A stretch of DNA of 47,172 bases. It comes from Actinomycetales bacterium (GTDB taxonomy: Bacteria; Actinomycetota; Actinomycetes; Nanopelagicales; Nanopelagicaceae). Position numbers and translations under genes: made by a program. Shown here one piece after another: positions 1-7,517 of the stretch. The notes beneath the pieces are model-generated. The model did no database searches, had not been told where the DNA came from, and saw only the letters and a program-made list of their open reading frames with translations. The stretch spans positions 1-47,172 of the forward strand of contig JAGWVL010000005.1 in assembly GCA_018970885.1 (NCBI GenBank), read 5' to 3'. Positions within the stretch are counted from its first letter, which is position 1. Every line of letters begins with the position of its first letter.

Positions 1-591
1 GGGCTTACCCGCCAACATTTTTATGGGAGTTCTAGGAAAGAGTTTAATTTTCTTTTCATAGGTTGGCATAACGATTTGAGAGCCCCATTGTGCAACTGGA
101 ATTACAGGAGCATGGGTAATGATTGCTAATCGCGCTAATCCTGTTTTTGCGACCATCGGCCAACCAGCAGGATCTCTTGTCAAAGTTCCTTCTGGATACA
201 CCCCTAAACAATGTCCAGCATCTAAAAGTTTGATTGCATGCTCTAGCGCCTTGGCAGCATCCTTACTTTCGCGCATCACAGGTATTTGACCAGCGGCTAA
301 AAGAATCTTGCCGATAACCGGGACTTTGAAGACCCCTTCCTTGCCTATAAATCGAGGGGCACGACCATTACGAAAGAGAAAGTGAGCGAAGAAAAGAACG
401 TCGAGGTAGGAAACATGGTTGCTTGCAATGATAACTTTTCCACTTTTGGGGATGTTCTCTCCCCCGCGCCACTGCTTCTTTCCCACGGCATTTAAAAGTG
501 GGATAACAATTTTGGTGCAGATTTTGAAGGTGAGATTTGTGCCAAGAGGTTTACCCGTTGGAGGAGCGTAGGAAACCTTGTACTCCGTCAT
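1..591 (-). CDS. plsC: 1-acyl-sn-glycerol-3-phosphate acyltransferase (PlsC family), 3' end outside window
   Basis: Transfers an acyl chain to lysophosphatidic acid to make phosphatidic acid, a membrane-bound step of phospholipid synthesis. Reading starts at ATG 589-591 and stays open for 197 codons to the window edge, so the C-terminus is missing. The family signatures are visible: NHxxxxD at residues 58-64 (catalytic His59 and Asp64), a basic FIGK stretch near 81-84, and the PEGT acyl-acceptor motif at 133-136. It lies downstream of hup on the same strand, but a strong hairpin terminator sits between them, so it probably has its own promoter in the 75-bp gap. Family assignment is secure. 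The exact acyl acceptor is inferred from the family. Confidence 0.88.
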   Translation of the reverse strand, partial: MTEYKVSYAPPTGKPLGTNLTFKICTKIVIPLLNAVGKKQWRGGENIPKSGKVIIASNHVSYLDVLFFAHFLFRNGRAPRFIGKEGVFKVPVIGKILLAAGQIPVMRESKDAAKALEHAIKLLDAGHCLGVYPEGTLTRDPAGWPMVAKTGLARLAIITHAPVIPVAQWGSQIVMPTYEKKIKLFPRTPIKMLAGKP

Positions 592-617
592 GGAATTAAT
601 AGTAGTGCTGGGGATGC

Positions 618-652
618 AAAAACGGGGCCAGCATTAGCTGACCCCGTTTTTT
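618..652 (-). terminator. Rho-independent terminator of hup
   Basis: A 12-bp stem (621-632 with 637-648, one G-T pair) closes a 4-nt loop. Read on the minus strand it ends in five T just past the hup stop codon. The opposite strand also ends in six T (647-652), so it could work in both directions. Confidence 0.82.
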
Positions 653-665
653 ACAGTAAAAAGAA

Positions 666-1130
666 TTACTTCTTCTTAGCCTTCTTTACGACCTTCTTCG
701 CTGCTGGCTTCTTCTTAGCAGGTGACTTCTTAGCCGCCTTCTTTGGAGCAGCCTTCTTAGCTGACTTCTTTGCAGCCTTCTTTGGAGCAGCCTTCTTAGC
801 TGCAGGCTTTACAACAACCTTTGGCTCAGGCTTTGGTGCAGGAGGTAGCTTGCGATCTCCTGAGATAACTTCCTTGAGCGCCTTTGCAGGTAGGAAGCGA
901 GCCTTCTTTGATGCCTTGATCTTGATTGTCTCGCCGGTGAATGGGTTACGTCCCATACGAGCCTTGCGGTCAACCTTCTTGAACTTACCGAAATCGTTGA
1001 TCATTACATCTTCGCCCTTTGAAAGGTTGCGAACGATTGTGTCAAAAACGATATCTACAGCGTGAGCTGCTTCCTTCTTGCTGTCGTTGAAGTGTGGTGC
1101 TAACGCAGCAATGAATTGGGCCTTATTCAT
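666..1130 (-). CDS. hup: Nucleoid-associated protein HU with lysine/alanine-rich tail
   Basis: Histone-like HU that bends and compacts DNA. Residues 1 to about 92 form the HU fold (N-terminal MNKAQFIAAL, the GRNPxTGE arm tip and a KASKKARF segment). Residues about 96-154 are a Lys/Ala/Pro tail like that of mycobacterial HupB and streptomycete HupS, a trait of Actinobacteria. The tail has an internal 13-codon duplication (see the repeat at 737-802). Start ATG 1128-1130 has a GGGGA Shine-Dalgarno 6 nt upstream. The gene is monocistronic: its own terminator lies downstream and a roughly 240-bp leader/promoter region lies upstream. Confidence 0.95.
   Translation of the reverse strand: MNKAQFIAALAPHFNDSKKEAAHAVDIVFDTIVRNLSKGEDVMINDFGKFKKVDRKARMGRNPFTGETIKIKASKKARFLPAKALKEVISGDRKLPPAPKPEPKVVVKPAAKKAAPKKAAKKSAKKAAPKKAAKKSPAKKKPAAKKVVKKAKKK
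737..802 (-). repeat. Tandem 39-nt repeat inside the hup tail
   Basis: A 27-nt block at 737-763 recurs without mismatch at 776-802, giving a 39-nt (13-codon) period. It encodes the repeated Ala/Lys/Pro units of the HU tail. A whole-codon period keeps the frame if copy number changes. Confidence 0.8.
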
Positions 1131-1142
1131 TGAAATCCCCTT

Positions 1143-1174
1143 ATTTACGCGTAAATGTTAAGCAACTGCTTAAC
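1143..1174 (-). promoter_or_regulatory. Two adjacent palindromes in the hup leader
   Basis: A perfect 14-bp palindrome at 1143-1156 (ATTTACGCGTAAAT) directly abuts an inverted repeat with 8-bp arms and a 2-nt centre at 1157-1174 (GTTAAGCA/TGCTTAAC). Both lie just upstream of the hup ribosome-binding site. A related half motif (TTACGCGCAAAT) lies further upstream at about 1187-1198. They could be an operator or 5' UTR hairpins. The function is unknown. Confidence 0.55.
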
Positions 1175-1239
1175 GTGCTCATAAACTTACGCGCAAATAA
1201 CAGTTGAATACGCTATTGAATCGCGCGTGTCGCAATTTT

Positions 1240-1269
1240 TTATTACAGTCAAAATCCAAAAAACATCAA
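1240..1269 (-). promoter_or_regulatory. Candidate hup promoter
   Basis: On the minus strand TTGATG (1264-1269) and TAATAA (1240-1245) are spaced 18 bp apart in an AT-rich stretch. This predicts a leader of about 100 nt that carries the palindromes at 1143-1174. Other weak hexamer pairs exist nearby, so this is only the best candidate. Confidence 0.35.
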
Positions 1270-1367
1270 TTTTTATGCGTAGAAAACCCTAAATCACAGA
1301 TTGAGAGTTGAGCAGATTGGTGATTAATCCGCTCCAAAACCGCTGTTTTACGCTTGTTTTAAGCTGC

Positions 1368-1967
1368 TTATGAACGAATTGGAAGGGTTGCAGGTTTGTA
1401 GGCAGGGCGCTTTTTCTCAAAAGAATCAATGAAATCAGTCTGTTTCAAGGTCAGACCGATGTCATCTAGACCTTCCATTAATCGCCAACGGGTGTAATCA
1501 TCGATTGCAAATGGCAGGCTCTTCCCTGCGTATGACACGGTGCGCTCTTCTAGGTTAATCGTAATTGGCGTTGCAGGAGCGGCTTCAATCGCCTCCCACA
1601 TCGCCTCTACCTCTGCTTGTTCCAAAATAATTGTGAGCAAACCACCCTTGAGCGAGTTTCCACGGAAAATATCTGCAAAACGGCTCGAAATAACTACCTT
1701 GAAGCCATAGTTTTGAAGCGCCCATACAGCGTGCTCTCGAGATGAACCCGTTCCAAAATCTGCGCCCGCTACTAGAACCGTCGCACCCTTAAATTGAGGT
1801 TGGTTCAAAACAAACTCTGGATCATTGCGCCAAGCAGCAAACAGCCCGTCCTCAAATCCGCTTCGTGTAACACGCTTCAAGTAAACCGCGGGAATGATCT
1901 GATCTGTATCAACATTGCTGCGACGTAGTGGAACACCTGTTCCTACATGGGTAATGAATTTTTCCAT
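1368..1967 (-). CDS. leuD: 3-isopropylmalate dehydratase small subunit
   Basis: Small subunit of isopropylmalate isomerase, which converts 2- to 3-isopropylmalate in leucine synthesis together with LeuC. The 199-aa product has the family hallmarks: the [12 protein letters not shown] segment near the N-terminus and FGxGSSREHA, the swivelling-domain substrate loop. An in-frame reading could begin at 2036 inside leuC. The ATG at 1965-1967 is preferred because homologues start there and a GGAG Shine-Dalgarno lies 9 nt upstream. The gene follows leuC by 13 bp, so the subunits are co-expressed. No clear terminator follows; a weak 5-bp AAAAC/GTTTT hairpin lies near 1336-1350. Confidence 0.95.
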   Translation of the reverse strand: MEKFITHVGTGVPLRRSNVDTDQIIPAVYLKRVTRSGFEDGLFAAWRNDPEFVLNQPQFKGATVLVAGADFGTGSSREHAVWALQNYGFKVVISSRFADIFRGNSLKGGLLTIILEQAEVEAMWEAIEAAPATPITINLEERTVSYAGKSLPFAIDDYTRWRLMEGLDDIGLTLKQTDFIDSFEKKRPAYKPATLPIRS

Positions 1968-1980
1968 AGTTACTTGCTCC

Positions 1981-3372
1981 TTACAGATCCGCAGGTGATG
2001 AGAGGGTTCCACGCAATGCGGTTGCAGCTGCGACAAGTGGACTTACCAAGTGGGTTCGACCGCCCTTACCTTGACGTCCTTCAAAGTTACGGTTTGATGT
2101 TGATGCTGATCGCTCTCCGACAGCTAACTGATCTGGGTTCATACCAAGGCACATTGAACATCCGGCGTTTCGCCACTCAGCTCCTGCATCAAGAAAGACC
2201 TTATCTAAACCTTCAGCCTCTGCTTCAAGACGAACTCGAGCAGATCCTGGAACTACCAACATGCGAAGCGTGGAAGCGATCTTCTTTCCCTTCAAGATTT
2301 CTGCAGCTGCACGCAAATCCTCAATACGACCATTGGTACAGGAGCCCAAGAAAACAGTGTCAATCGCTATCTTTTTCAAAGGTGTTCCGGCTTCCAGGCC
2401 CATGTAGACAAGTGCTCGTTCTGCAGCTGTACGCTGTTCAGAGTCTGCAAAATCAGCTGGGTTAGGAACGACAGCATTTAATGGGAGTCCCTGGCCTGGG
2501 TTAGTTCCCCAAGTAACAAAAGGCTCTAGCTCATCGGCGTTGAGATTAACTTCAGCATCAAATTTCGCATCAGTATCGGTAAACAAGGTTTTCCAGTATT
2601 CAACCGCTGCATCGAAATCTTCTGGTGCATGTGGCTTGCCCTTAATGTAATCAAAGGTGGTTTGATCTGGAGCGATTAATCCTGCGCGAGCACCAGCTTC
2701 GATAGACATGTTGCACACAGTCATGCGAGACTCCATTGACAGCGCACGGATTGCACTTCCGCGGTATTCAATGACATATCCCTGTCCTCCGCCGGTACCA
2801 ATCTTTGCGATGATCGCCAGGATGATGTCCTTTGATGTGACGCCAGGCTTAAGTGTTCCTTCGACATTGATCGCCATAGTCTTAGGACGCTGTAGCGGCA
2901 AGGTTTGTGTTGCTAATACATGCTCAACTTCTGAGGTTCCAATTCCAAATGCAAGTGCACCAAATGCACCGTGTGTGGATGTATGTGAATCTCCACAAAC
3001 TATTGTCATACCTGGTTGAGTAATCCCAAGTTGAGGCCCAACAACGTGAACTACTCCTTGGTCCTTATCACCCAATGAGTGAATGCGAATCCCGAACTCT
3101 GCACAGTTTGCACGCAAGGTATCTACCTGCAACTTTGAAACGGGATCGGCGATTGGCTTATCGATATTGAGTGTTGGAACGTTGTGATCTTCTGTTGCAA
3201 TAGTCAGATCTGGACGACGCACCCGGCGGCCGGCCAGACGCAAACCATCAAAAGCTTGTGGGCTGGTTACCTCGTGGATTAAGTGAAGATCGATGTAGAT
3301 CAGATCTGGTTCGCCATTTGCTTGACGAACCACATGCTCTGCCCAAATCTTCTCGGCTAAGGTTTTACCCAC
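1981..3372 (-). CDS. leuC: 3-isopropylmalate dehydratase large subunit
   Basis: Large [4Fe-4S] subunit of isopropylmalate isomerase (aconitase superfamily), partner of the adjacent LeuD. Visible features include [14 protein letters not shown] in the N-terminal half, FLGSCTNGR with the first cluster cysteine, and [10 protein letters not shown] with the CxxC pair; together these give the three cluster ligands. The start is set at GTG 3370-3372: an AAGGAG Shine-Dalgarno sits about 9 nt upstream and the protein then begins M-GKTLAEK as in homologues. The longer reading from TTG 3399 lacks support. Length is 463 aa, normal for the family. It is divergent from the IclR regulator at 3437 across a 64-bp region, the actinobacterial arrangement in which that regulator controls leuCD. 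Confidence 0.95.
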   Translation of the reverse strand: MGKTLAEKIWAEHVVRQANGEPDLIYIDLHLIHEVTSPQAFDGLRLAGRRVRRPDLTIATEDHNVPTLNIDKPIADPVSKLQVDTLRANCAEFGIRIHSLGDKDQGVVHVVGPQLGITQPGMTIVCGDSHTSTHGAFGALAFGIGTSEVEHVLATQTLPLQRPKTMAINVEGTLKPGVTSKDIILAIIAKIGTGGGQGYVIEYRGSAIRALSMESRMTVCNMSIEAGARAGLIAPDQTTFDYIKGKPHAPEDFDAAVEYWKTLFTDTDAKFDAEVNLNADELEPFVTWGTNPGQGLPLNAVVPNPADFADSEQRTAAERALVYMGLEAGTPLKKIAIDTVFLGSCTNGRIEDLRAAAEILKGKKIASTLRMLVVPGSARVRLEAEAEGLDKVFLDAGAEWRNAGCSMCLGMNPDQLAVGERSASTSNRNFEGRQGKGGRTHLVSPLVAAATALRGTLSSPADL

Positions 3373-3400
3373 GGTGTCTTGCTCCTTTTGTGTACCCAAG

Positions 3401-3431
3401 TTGCAGTATCAGATAATGAGATGTTAATATC
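3401..3431 (+). promoter_or_regulatory. iclR promoter with overlapping inverted repeat
   Basis: TTGCAG (3401-3406) and TAATAT (3425-3430) are 18 bp apart. The GTG start of the regulator begins 6 nt after the -10, so the transcript should start at or next to the start codon. An imperfect inverted repeat, GATAAT-N8-AATATC (3412-3431), overlaps the -10 and lies in the shared divergent region. It is a candidate operator for IclR control of itself and leuCD. Confidence 0.5.
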
Positions 3432-3436
3432 ACTCT

Positions 3437-4153
3437 GTGAACAGAAATAATAGCGGAGTTGGCGTTTTAGACAAAGCGGTGGCAATTTTGAGCACCCTCG
3501 AAGCCGGCCCACACTCACTTGCAGAACTTGTCGCAGCAACCGGTATCGCTCGTCCTACCGCGCACCGCTTAGCGGTTGCACTTGAGTTTCATCGCTTAGT
3601 TACCCGCGATTTAGCGGGGCGTTTTGTCTTAGGTCCACGCTCTGGCGAACTGGATGCCGCCGCTGGCGAGGATCGGTTGCTAGCAGCGGCTGGCCCTGCG
3701 CTCTCTGCCTTACGTGATGCAACTGGAGAAAGTGCTCAGCTGTACCGTCGCCAAGGTGATTTGCGTATCTGTGTTGCGGTAGCCGAACGTCTTTCCGGTC
3801 TGCGCGACTCTGTTCCAGTAGGAGCGGCTCTGACTATGCAGGCAGGCTCTGCTGCACAAATTTTGTTGGCCTGGGAGGATTCAGAGAAGATTCATCGCGG
3901 TTTAACAAATGCACGCTTTACCGCCGCTCAACTATCGGCAGATCGACGTCGCGGTTGGGCACAATCTGTTGGTGAACGTGAAGCGGGTGTTGCATCTGTA
4001 TCTGCACCTGTTCGTGCACCAAATGGAAAGGTAATTGCCGCTGTAAGCATTAGCGGCCCGATCGAACGTCTAGGACGTCAACCAGGCCGCATTCATGCCG
4101 CTGCAGTAGTTGCTACCGCTGCTCGTCTGACTGAATACCTAACTCGCGAATAA
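3437..4153 (+). CDS. ltbR: IclR-family transcriptional regulator, likely leucine-operon regulator (NdgR/LtbR-like)
   Basis: A 238-aa IclR-type regulator. An N-terminal winged helix (about residues 8-65, with TGIARPTAHRLA as the recognition region) is followed by an IclR effector domain. Orthologues divergent from leuCD in Corynebacterium (LtbR) and Streptomyces (NdgR) control leucine genes, and the same divergence is seen here; the name is by position and family, not proof. The GTG start has no Shine-Dalgarno but lies 6 nt after a TAATAT -10, so it is probably a leaderless mRNA. The codons look more G/C-rich than in several neighbours. The 3' end overlaps recX tail to tail by 41 nt. Confidence 0.85.
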   Translation: MNRNNSGVGVLDKAVAILSTLEAGPHSLAELVAATGIARPTAHRLAVALEFHRLVTRDLAGRFVLGPRSGELDAAAGEDRLLAAAGPALSALRDATGESAQLYRRQGDLRICVAVAERLSGLRDSVPVGAALTMQAGSAAQILLAWEDSEKIHRGLTNARFTAAQLSADRRRGWAQSVGEREAGVASVSAPVRAPNGKVIAAVSISGPIERLGRQPGRIHAAAVVATAARLTEYLTRE

Positions 4154-4619
4154 CCCGCGAAATAGTTGAAAAGGAAAACCCTTTTCGCTGGAGCAGAGAT
4201 TGAACTCTTCGAATTTGAACCTCTGGCTCGAGACGGTTCATCGTGCTGTACTTACGCATCGCTAATGAAAATGCGGTGCGGTACTCAGACTCATCATCAA
4301 TCTCATCGAGTGCTTCATCAATGCTTTGTTGATCTACTCCCCTACTGCGAAGTTCGCCAGCGATGATTCGCTTGGATAACTTTTTGGAGGTATGACGGGA
4401 TTGGGTCCACGCCTTGGCAAACTCTGAGTCGTTGATTAACCCTTTTTCTTGAAGTCTAAAAACAGTTGCATTGGCAACATCATCCTCGACCCCCCGCTTT
4501 TTAAGGTGTGCCAGTAGCTCACCCTTACTCTTGGCTCGCGCAACCAAAGCATTTAATGCGATGGTGTTTGCGATTGAGTAAGGGTCAGCCTCCTGGTCAA
4601 CCTTGAGGTACTCAAGCAT
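4113..4619 (-). CDS. recX: Regulatory protein RecX
   Basis: A 168-aa RecX that binds RecA filaments and limits their growth, tuning recombination and SOS. It has the tandem three-helix pattern of the family, including LxxKGLINDSEFAKAW and LSKRIIAGELRSRGV near the middle. It starts 6 bp after the recA stop, so it is almost certainly co-transcribed and gives negative feedback on RecA. Its last 41 nt overlap the convergent IclR regulator, so neither gene has room for its own terminator. Confidence 0.9.
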   Translation of the reverse strand: MLEYLKVDQEADPYSIANTIALNALVARAKSKGELLAHLKKRGVEDDVANATVFRLQEKGLINDSEFAKAWTQSRHTSKKLSKRIIAGELRSRGVDQQSIDEALDEIDDESEYRTAFSLAMRKYSTMNRLEPEVQIRRVQSLLQRKGFSFSTISRVIRELGIQSDEQR

Positions 4620-4625
4620 CGAAGT

Positions 4626-5720
4626 TTAGAAATCCACCTCTGCGGCGGCCTCATCGATCGCAGCAACGAGCGCTGGATCAACCTCAACCGGTACAAAGTG
4701 TTCACGGATCTTGTTCTCAATATCATTTGCTAGATCTGGGTTATCAAGAAGGAATGCACGTGCATTTTCCTTACCTTGCCCAAGTTGATCCGCCTCGTAT
4801 GTGTACCAAGCACCGGACTTCTTAACGATTCCGATATCTACACCCATGTCGATCAATGAGCCTTCACGTGAGATACCTGTGCCGTAGATGATGTCAAATT
4901 CGGCCTGCTTGAAAGGTGGAGCCATCTTGTTCTTAACTACCTTCACACGGGTACGGTTGCCAACAGATTCTTGACCATCCTTTAAAGTTTCAATACGACG
5001 GATATCTAGACGAACAGAGGCGTAGAACTTAAGCGCCTTACCACCAGTTGTTGTCTCAGGGGAGCCAAAGAAGACACCGATCTTGTCACGGAGCTGGTTG
5101 ATAAAGATCGCTGTTGTCTTTGATTGGTGAAGCGCACCTGTAATTTTACGAAGCGCCTGTGACATCAAACGAGCTTGTAGACCCATGTGTGAGTCACCCA
5201 TCTCACCTTCAATCTCAGCACGTGGAACAAGTGCTGCAACTGAGTCAACCACAACCAGGTCAAGTGCACCTGAACGAACAAGCATGTCCATAATTTCAAG
5301 TGCTTGCTCACCCGTATCTGGCTGTGAAACAAGTAGTGCATCAATATCTACACCAAGCTTCTTTGCATACTCTGAATCAAATGCATGCTCTGCATCGATG
5401 AAGGCGCAGATTCCGCCAGCCTTTTGCGCATTTGCAATTGCGTGCAATGTCAAAGTTGTCTTACCTGATGATTCTGGTCCGTAAATCTCTACAACACGGC
5501 CTCGTGGGAGTCCACCAATTCCAAGAGCAATGTCGAGTGCGATTGAACCTGTTGGAATAACTTCGATAACAGTGTTTTGTCGCTCTGACATCTTCATAAC
5601 TGCGCCCTTACCAAATTGACGTTCGATCTGGGCTAGGGCTGTGTCTAACGCTTTATTGCGTTCGCTGTTGGCTTTGTCTTGTGCTGCATCATTGGCTTTA
5701 TTGCTTTTTTCAGTAGCCAC
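4626..5720 (-). CDS. recA: Recombinase RecA
   Basis: ATP-dependent strand-exchange protein and co-protease for LexA self-cleavage. The 364-aa product has Walker A GPESSGKT (81-88), Walker B with [10 protein letters not shown], the [10 protein letters not shown] segment and [12 protein letters not shown]. No intein is present, unlike some mycobacterial RecA proteins. Start GTG 5718-5720 is preceded by AAGGAA. Upstream lies a leader of about 170 nt and a composite damage-inducible promoter (RecA-NDp motif plus SOS box). recX follows by 6 bp. Confidence 0.98.
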   Translation of the reverse strand: MATEKSNKANDAAQDKANSERNKALDTALAQIERQFGKGAVMKMSERQNTVIEVIPTGSIALDIALGIGGLPRGRVVEIYGPESSGKTTLTLHAIANAQKAGGICAFIDAEHAFDSEYAKKLGVDIDALLVSQPDTGEQALEIMDMLVRSGALDLVVVDSVAALVPRAEIEGEMGDSHMGLQARLMSQALRKITGALHQSKTTAIFINQLRDKIGVFFGSPETTTGGKALKFYASVRLDIRRIETLKDGQESVGNRTRVKVVKNKMAPPFKQAEFDIIYGTGISREGSLIDMGVDIGIVKKSGAWYTYEADQLGQGKENARAFLLDNPDLANDIENKIREHFVPVEVDPALVAAIDEAAAEVDF

Positions 5721-5883
5721 TTACATTCCTTTCGATAGAACGTCCTGCAGTGTGCAGAGCCGTTTGGTGTCGGCCCAGAAGGTACGGAGACCCAACGACG
5801 GAGTACAGAATCCCCACAACGAGTGTGGAGAAGAGCTATACGCGGAGGTTGGAACCGCTCTGGCTTTACGAGATAATTCTATC
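5721..5883 (-). other. Long recA 5' leader with several small hairpins
   Basis: The stretch between the predicted recA transcription start and the GTG has no convincing gene. It holds short inverted repeats that could fold in RNA: CCACA/TGTGG (5814-5828), GCCG/CGGC (5759-5774) and CTGCA/TGCAG (5745-5757). The rest of the gap, to the next gene at 6012, holds the promoter and an unassigned spacer. Confidence 0.4.
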
Positions 5884-5897
5884 CGAACATCTGTTCG
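5884..5897 (-). promoter_or_regulatory. SOS box (LexA operator) of recA
   Basis: The 14-bp site CGAAC-ATCT-GTTCG matches the Gram-positive/actinobacterial LexA consensus CGAAC-N4-GTTCG exactly. It sits where transcription from the adjacent RecA-NDp promoter should start, a position suited to repression. Confidence 0.88.
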
Positions 5898-5898
5898 A

Positions 5899-5921
5899 AA
5901 GGTATCAAGCGCCACTGACAA
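5899..5921 (-). promoter_or_regulatory. RecA-NDp (PafBC-type) promoter of recA
   Basis: On the minus strand TTGTCAGTG (5913-5921), then 8 bp, then TACCTT (5899-5904) fit the mycobacterial RecA-NDp motif TTGTCRGTG-N8-TAnnnT in all defined positions. In mycobacteria this motif drives LexA-independent DNA-damage induction through PafBC. Confidence 0.8.
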
Positions 5922-6011
5922 GAAAGGCTCGTGTCGCCCAAGAGGAAATGAGCGCCCCTAGCCGCCTAGACCCTCAAATGACCCCTCACGGAAGAGCCAG
6001 GGGGGTGAGCA

Positions 6012-6809
6012 CTAGGCAACCTTTGCTGTTCTTTTAATAAAATCAACTGTCATATCAGGATAGTTCCACATAATCACATGTGCACAATTATCAACCACTA
6101 CCCAATGAGAATGGTGCGGTGCAACCTCTTTTTCCTGAGCAATCTCTTCCGGCAGCGTTAAATCGTAATCACCAAAGATGATTGACACATCGACTGCTTC
6201 TGGCACATAGGAGCTAAACTTTCGTCCACGCAGCCCATTCCACAGTGGCATGTAACCCGTTGAGTTTGCCATCGCTAACACTGAATCGCGACAAGTTTCA
6301 AAACTTAACTCTCGCCACAGGTGGGTTATCTTCTTATAACCAATCGCCTTAAGTGGTGGCAGGTGATAAGCAGTCCGCATAAAGTGCTGCGATATTTTCG
6401 CAAGATACCGAGCAAGTAAACTCGGTGGAAACTTACCCATCGGTGCTGCCTGCCAAAGTCCAGCGGGAGCAAGGGCTGTAATACTTTTTACCTTATCTGG
6501 TGCAACCGCTCCCATTTCAAGAGCGATCCAACCACCTAAAGAGTTTCCAGCTACATGCATCTGTTGAATCCCATGGGTCTTGCTCATTTCATCAACAATC
6601 GCAACGGCAAGTGAGTGTGGATCAACCTTTTCATCGGGGTCAATCGGTGCTATGCCATGGCCCGGAAGATCAACGGCATACACAGTAAAGTGCTTAATCA
6701 ATTGTGGGATCAAACTTTTCCAGATTGTTCCAGCAGAACCTAAGCCATGGACCAAAACTAAGGCAGGCTTTTTGAGATCTTCAGTAAATTGGTGAGCAAT
6801 AATTGGCAT
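6012..6809 (-). CDS. Alpha/beta hydrolase
   Basis: A 265-aa alpha/beta-hydrolase-fold enzyme. Visible are the oxyanion-hole HGLG (21-24), the nucleophile elbow GNSLGG (Ser90), an acid in GDYD (Asp214 or Asp216) and the catalytic His in NCAH (His244), so it should be an active serine hydrolase. The substrate cannot be told from sequence; esterases and C-C hydrolases share this pattern. Its ATG overlaps the stop of the DUF3046 gene by 1 nt (TGATG), which implies translational coupling. It lies between recA and the clgR block. No signal peptide is seen, so it is probably cytosolic. Confidence 0.85.
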   Translation of the reverse strand: MPIIAHQFTEDLKKPALVLVHGLGSAGTIWKSLIPQLIKHFTVYAVDLPGHGIAPIDPDEKVDPHSLAVAIVDEMSKTHGIQQMHVAGNSLGGWIALEMGAVAPDKVKSITALAPAGLWQAAPMGKFPPSLLARYLAKISQHFMRTAYHLPPLKAIGYKKITHLWRELSFETCRDSVLAMANSTGYMPLWNGLRGRKFSSYVPEAVDVSIIFGDYDLTLPEEIAQEKEVAPHHSHWVVVDNCAHVIMWNYPDMTVDFIKRTAKVA

Positions 6810-7009
6810 CAGTACTTGTATTTTTCAGTCTCTGTTGGGTGGGCCTTGCAGACCGCTTTCCAAATGACATCGGGCTCAAATCCTGCCGCGAGCGCTTCAT
6901 TAACACTTTTACTTCCTAATTCAGATAGGGCGATGTCTGAAGAAAATGAAGCGGCCCAAGAATCCCCAAATGACAAGGCAATTCGTTCGCGAAGATCAGA
7001 GATTCGCAA
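6809..7009 (-). CDS. DUF3046 family protein
   Basis: A small actinobacterial protein of unknown function. The segment [14 protein letters not shown] followed by a D.AL.ELG...V.EAL..G and VWKAVC-like C-terminal pattern is that of DUF3046, a family usually found next to recA in Actinobacteria (for example Rv2738c). I set the start at TTG 7007-7009, giving a 66-aa protein that begins [10 protein letters not shown] like the family. A longer 80-aa reading from ATG 7051 would add an unmatched N-terminus and a 56-nt overlap with the TetR gene. With TTG the overlap is 14 nt. The stop overlaps the next ATG. Confidence 0.75.
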   Translation of the reverse strand: MRISDLRERIALSFGDSWAASFSSDIALSELGSKSVNEALAAGFEPDVIWKAVCKAHPTETEKYKY

Positions 7010-7517
7010 TGCCGGTAATAGCTTCTGCTTGCGCGCGAGATTGTTGTGCATTAATCGGATGGAGCGCCTGCCCCAAGAGCCAACGAAGCGCTAGTGCACT
7101 TTTTTCTTCGCCCAATAGATGATTAAGTGCAACTGCAAAAGCTTTCCACAAATAATCATCCTGCCGGGTTAACGCTAATGCCAATTGATCTGGATCTTGA
7201 ACCCGCATAGCGGCTAATGCCGGATCAGATGAGACTTGAACTGAAATCTGCTCAAGGGCTGATGTTGCATCTGGTGCATTCTGTGCAATTTTTACTAATC
7301 GAGCTAATTCAGATTCGCATAGAGCAAGCAGAACACTATCTTTGTCGCGATAATGGTTATACAAAGTTGCACGAGAAACCTGTGACACATCGGCAATCTC
7401 AATCATTGACATTTTTTTCAGCCCAGTACTTACAATCAACTCTTTAGTTGCTTCAAGGATTGCGTTTTGTGTACGGCGGTGAGTTGCTACTTGTGGCGCG
7501 TACTTATTAAGCGGCAT
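6996..7517 (-). CDS. TetR-family transcriptional regulator
   Basis: A 173-aa regulator with a typical TetR N-terminal helix-turn-helix: [14 protein letters not shown], then [25 protein letters not shown] (residues about 16-63), where YNHYRDK is the recognition-helix signature. The rest is a helical ligand/dimer domain of unknown specificity. The ATG at 7515-7517 is favoured over the longer in-frame reading from 7580, which would lie mostly inside clgR. It overlaps the clgR 3' end by 11 nt and the DUF3046 gene by 14 nt, so all three are probably one transcript. The target genes are unknown. Confidence 0.8.
   Translation of the reverse strand: MPLNKYAPQVATHRRTQNAILEATKELIVSTGLKKMSMIEIADVSQVSRATLYNHYRDKDSVLLALCESELARLVKIAQNAPDATSALEQISVQVSSDPALAAMRVQDPDQLALALTRQDDYLWKAFAVALNHLLGEEKSALALRWLLGQALHPINAQQSRAQAEAITGIANL

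Noticed and set aside
1947-2465. Plus-strand open frame of 172 codons opposite leuC/leuD
   Set aside because: Entirely antisense to well-supported leuCD and with no family resemblance.
5641-5961. Open frames on both strands across the recA upstream region (5641-6037 plus, 5721-5921 minus)
   Set aside because: They cross the SOS box, promoter and recA start, have no ribosome-binding site and no recognisable domain.
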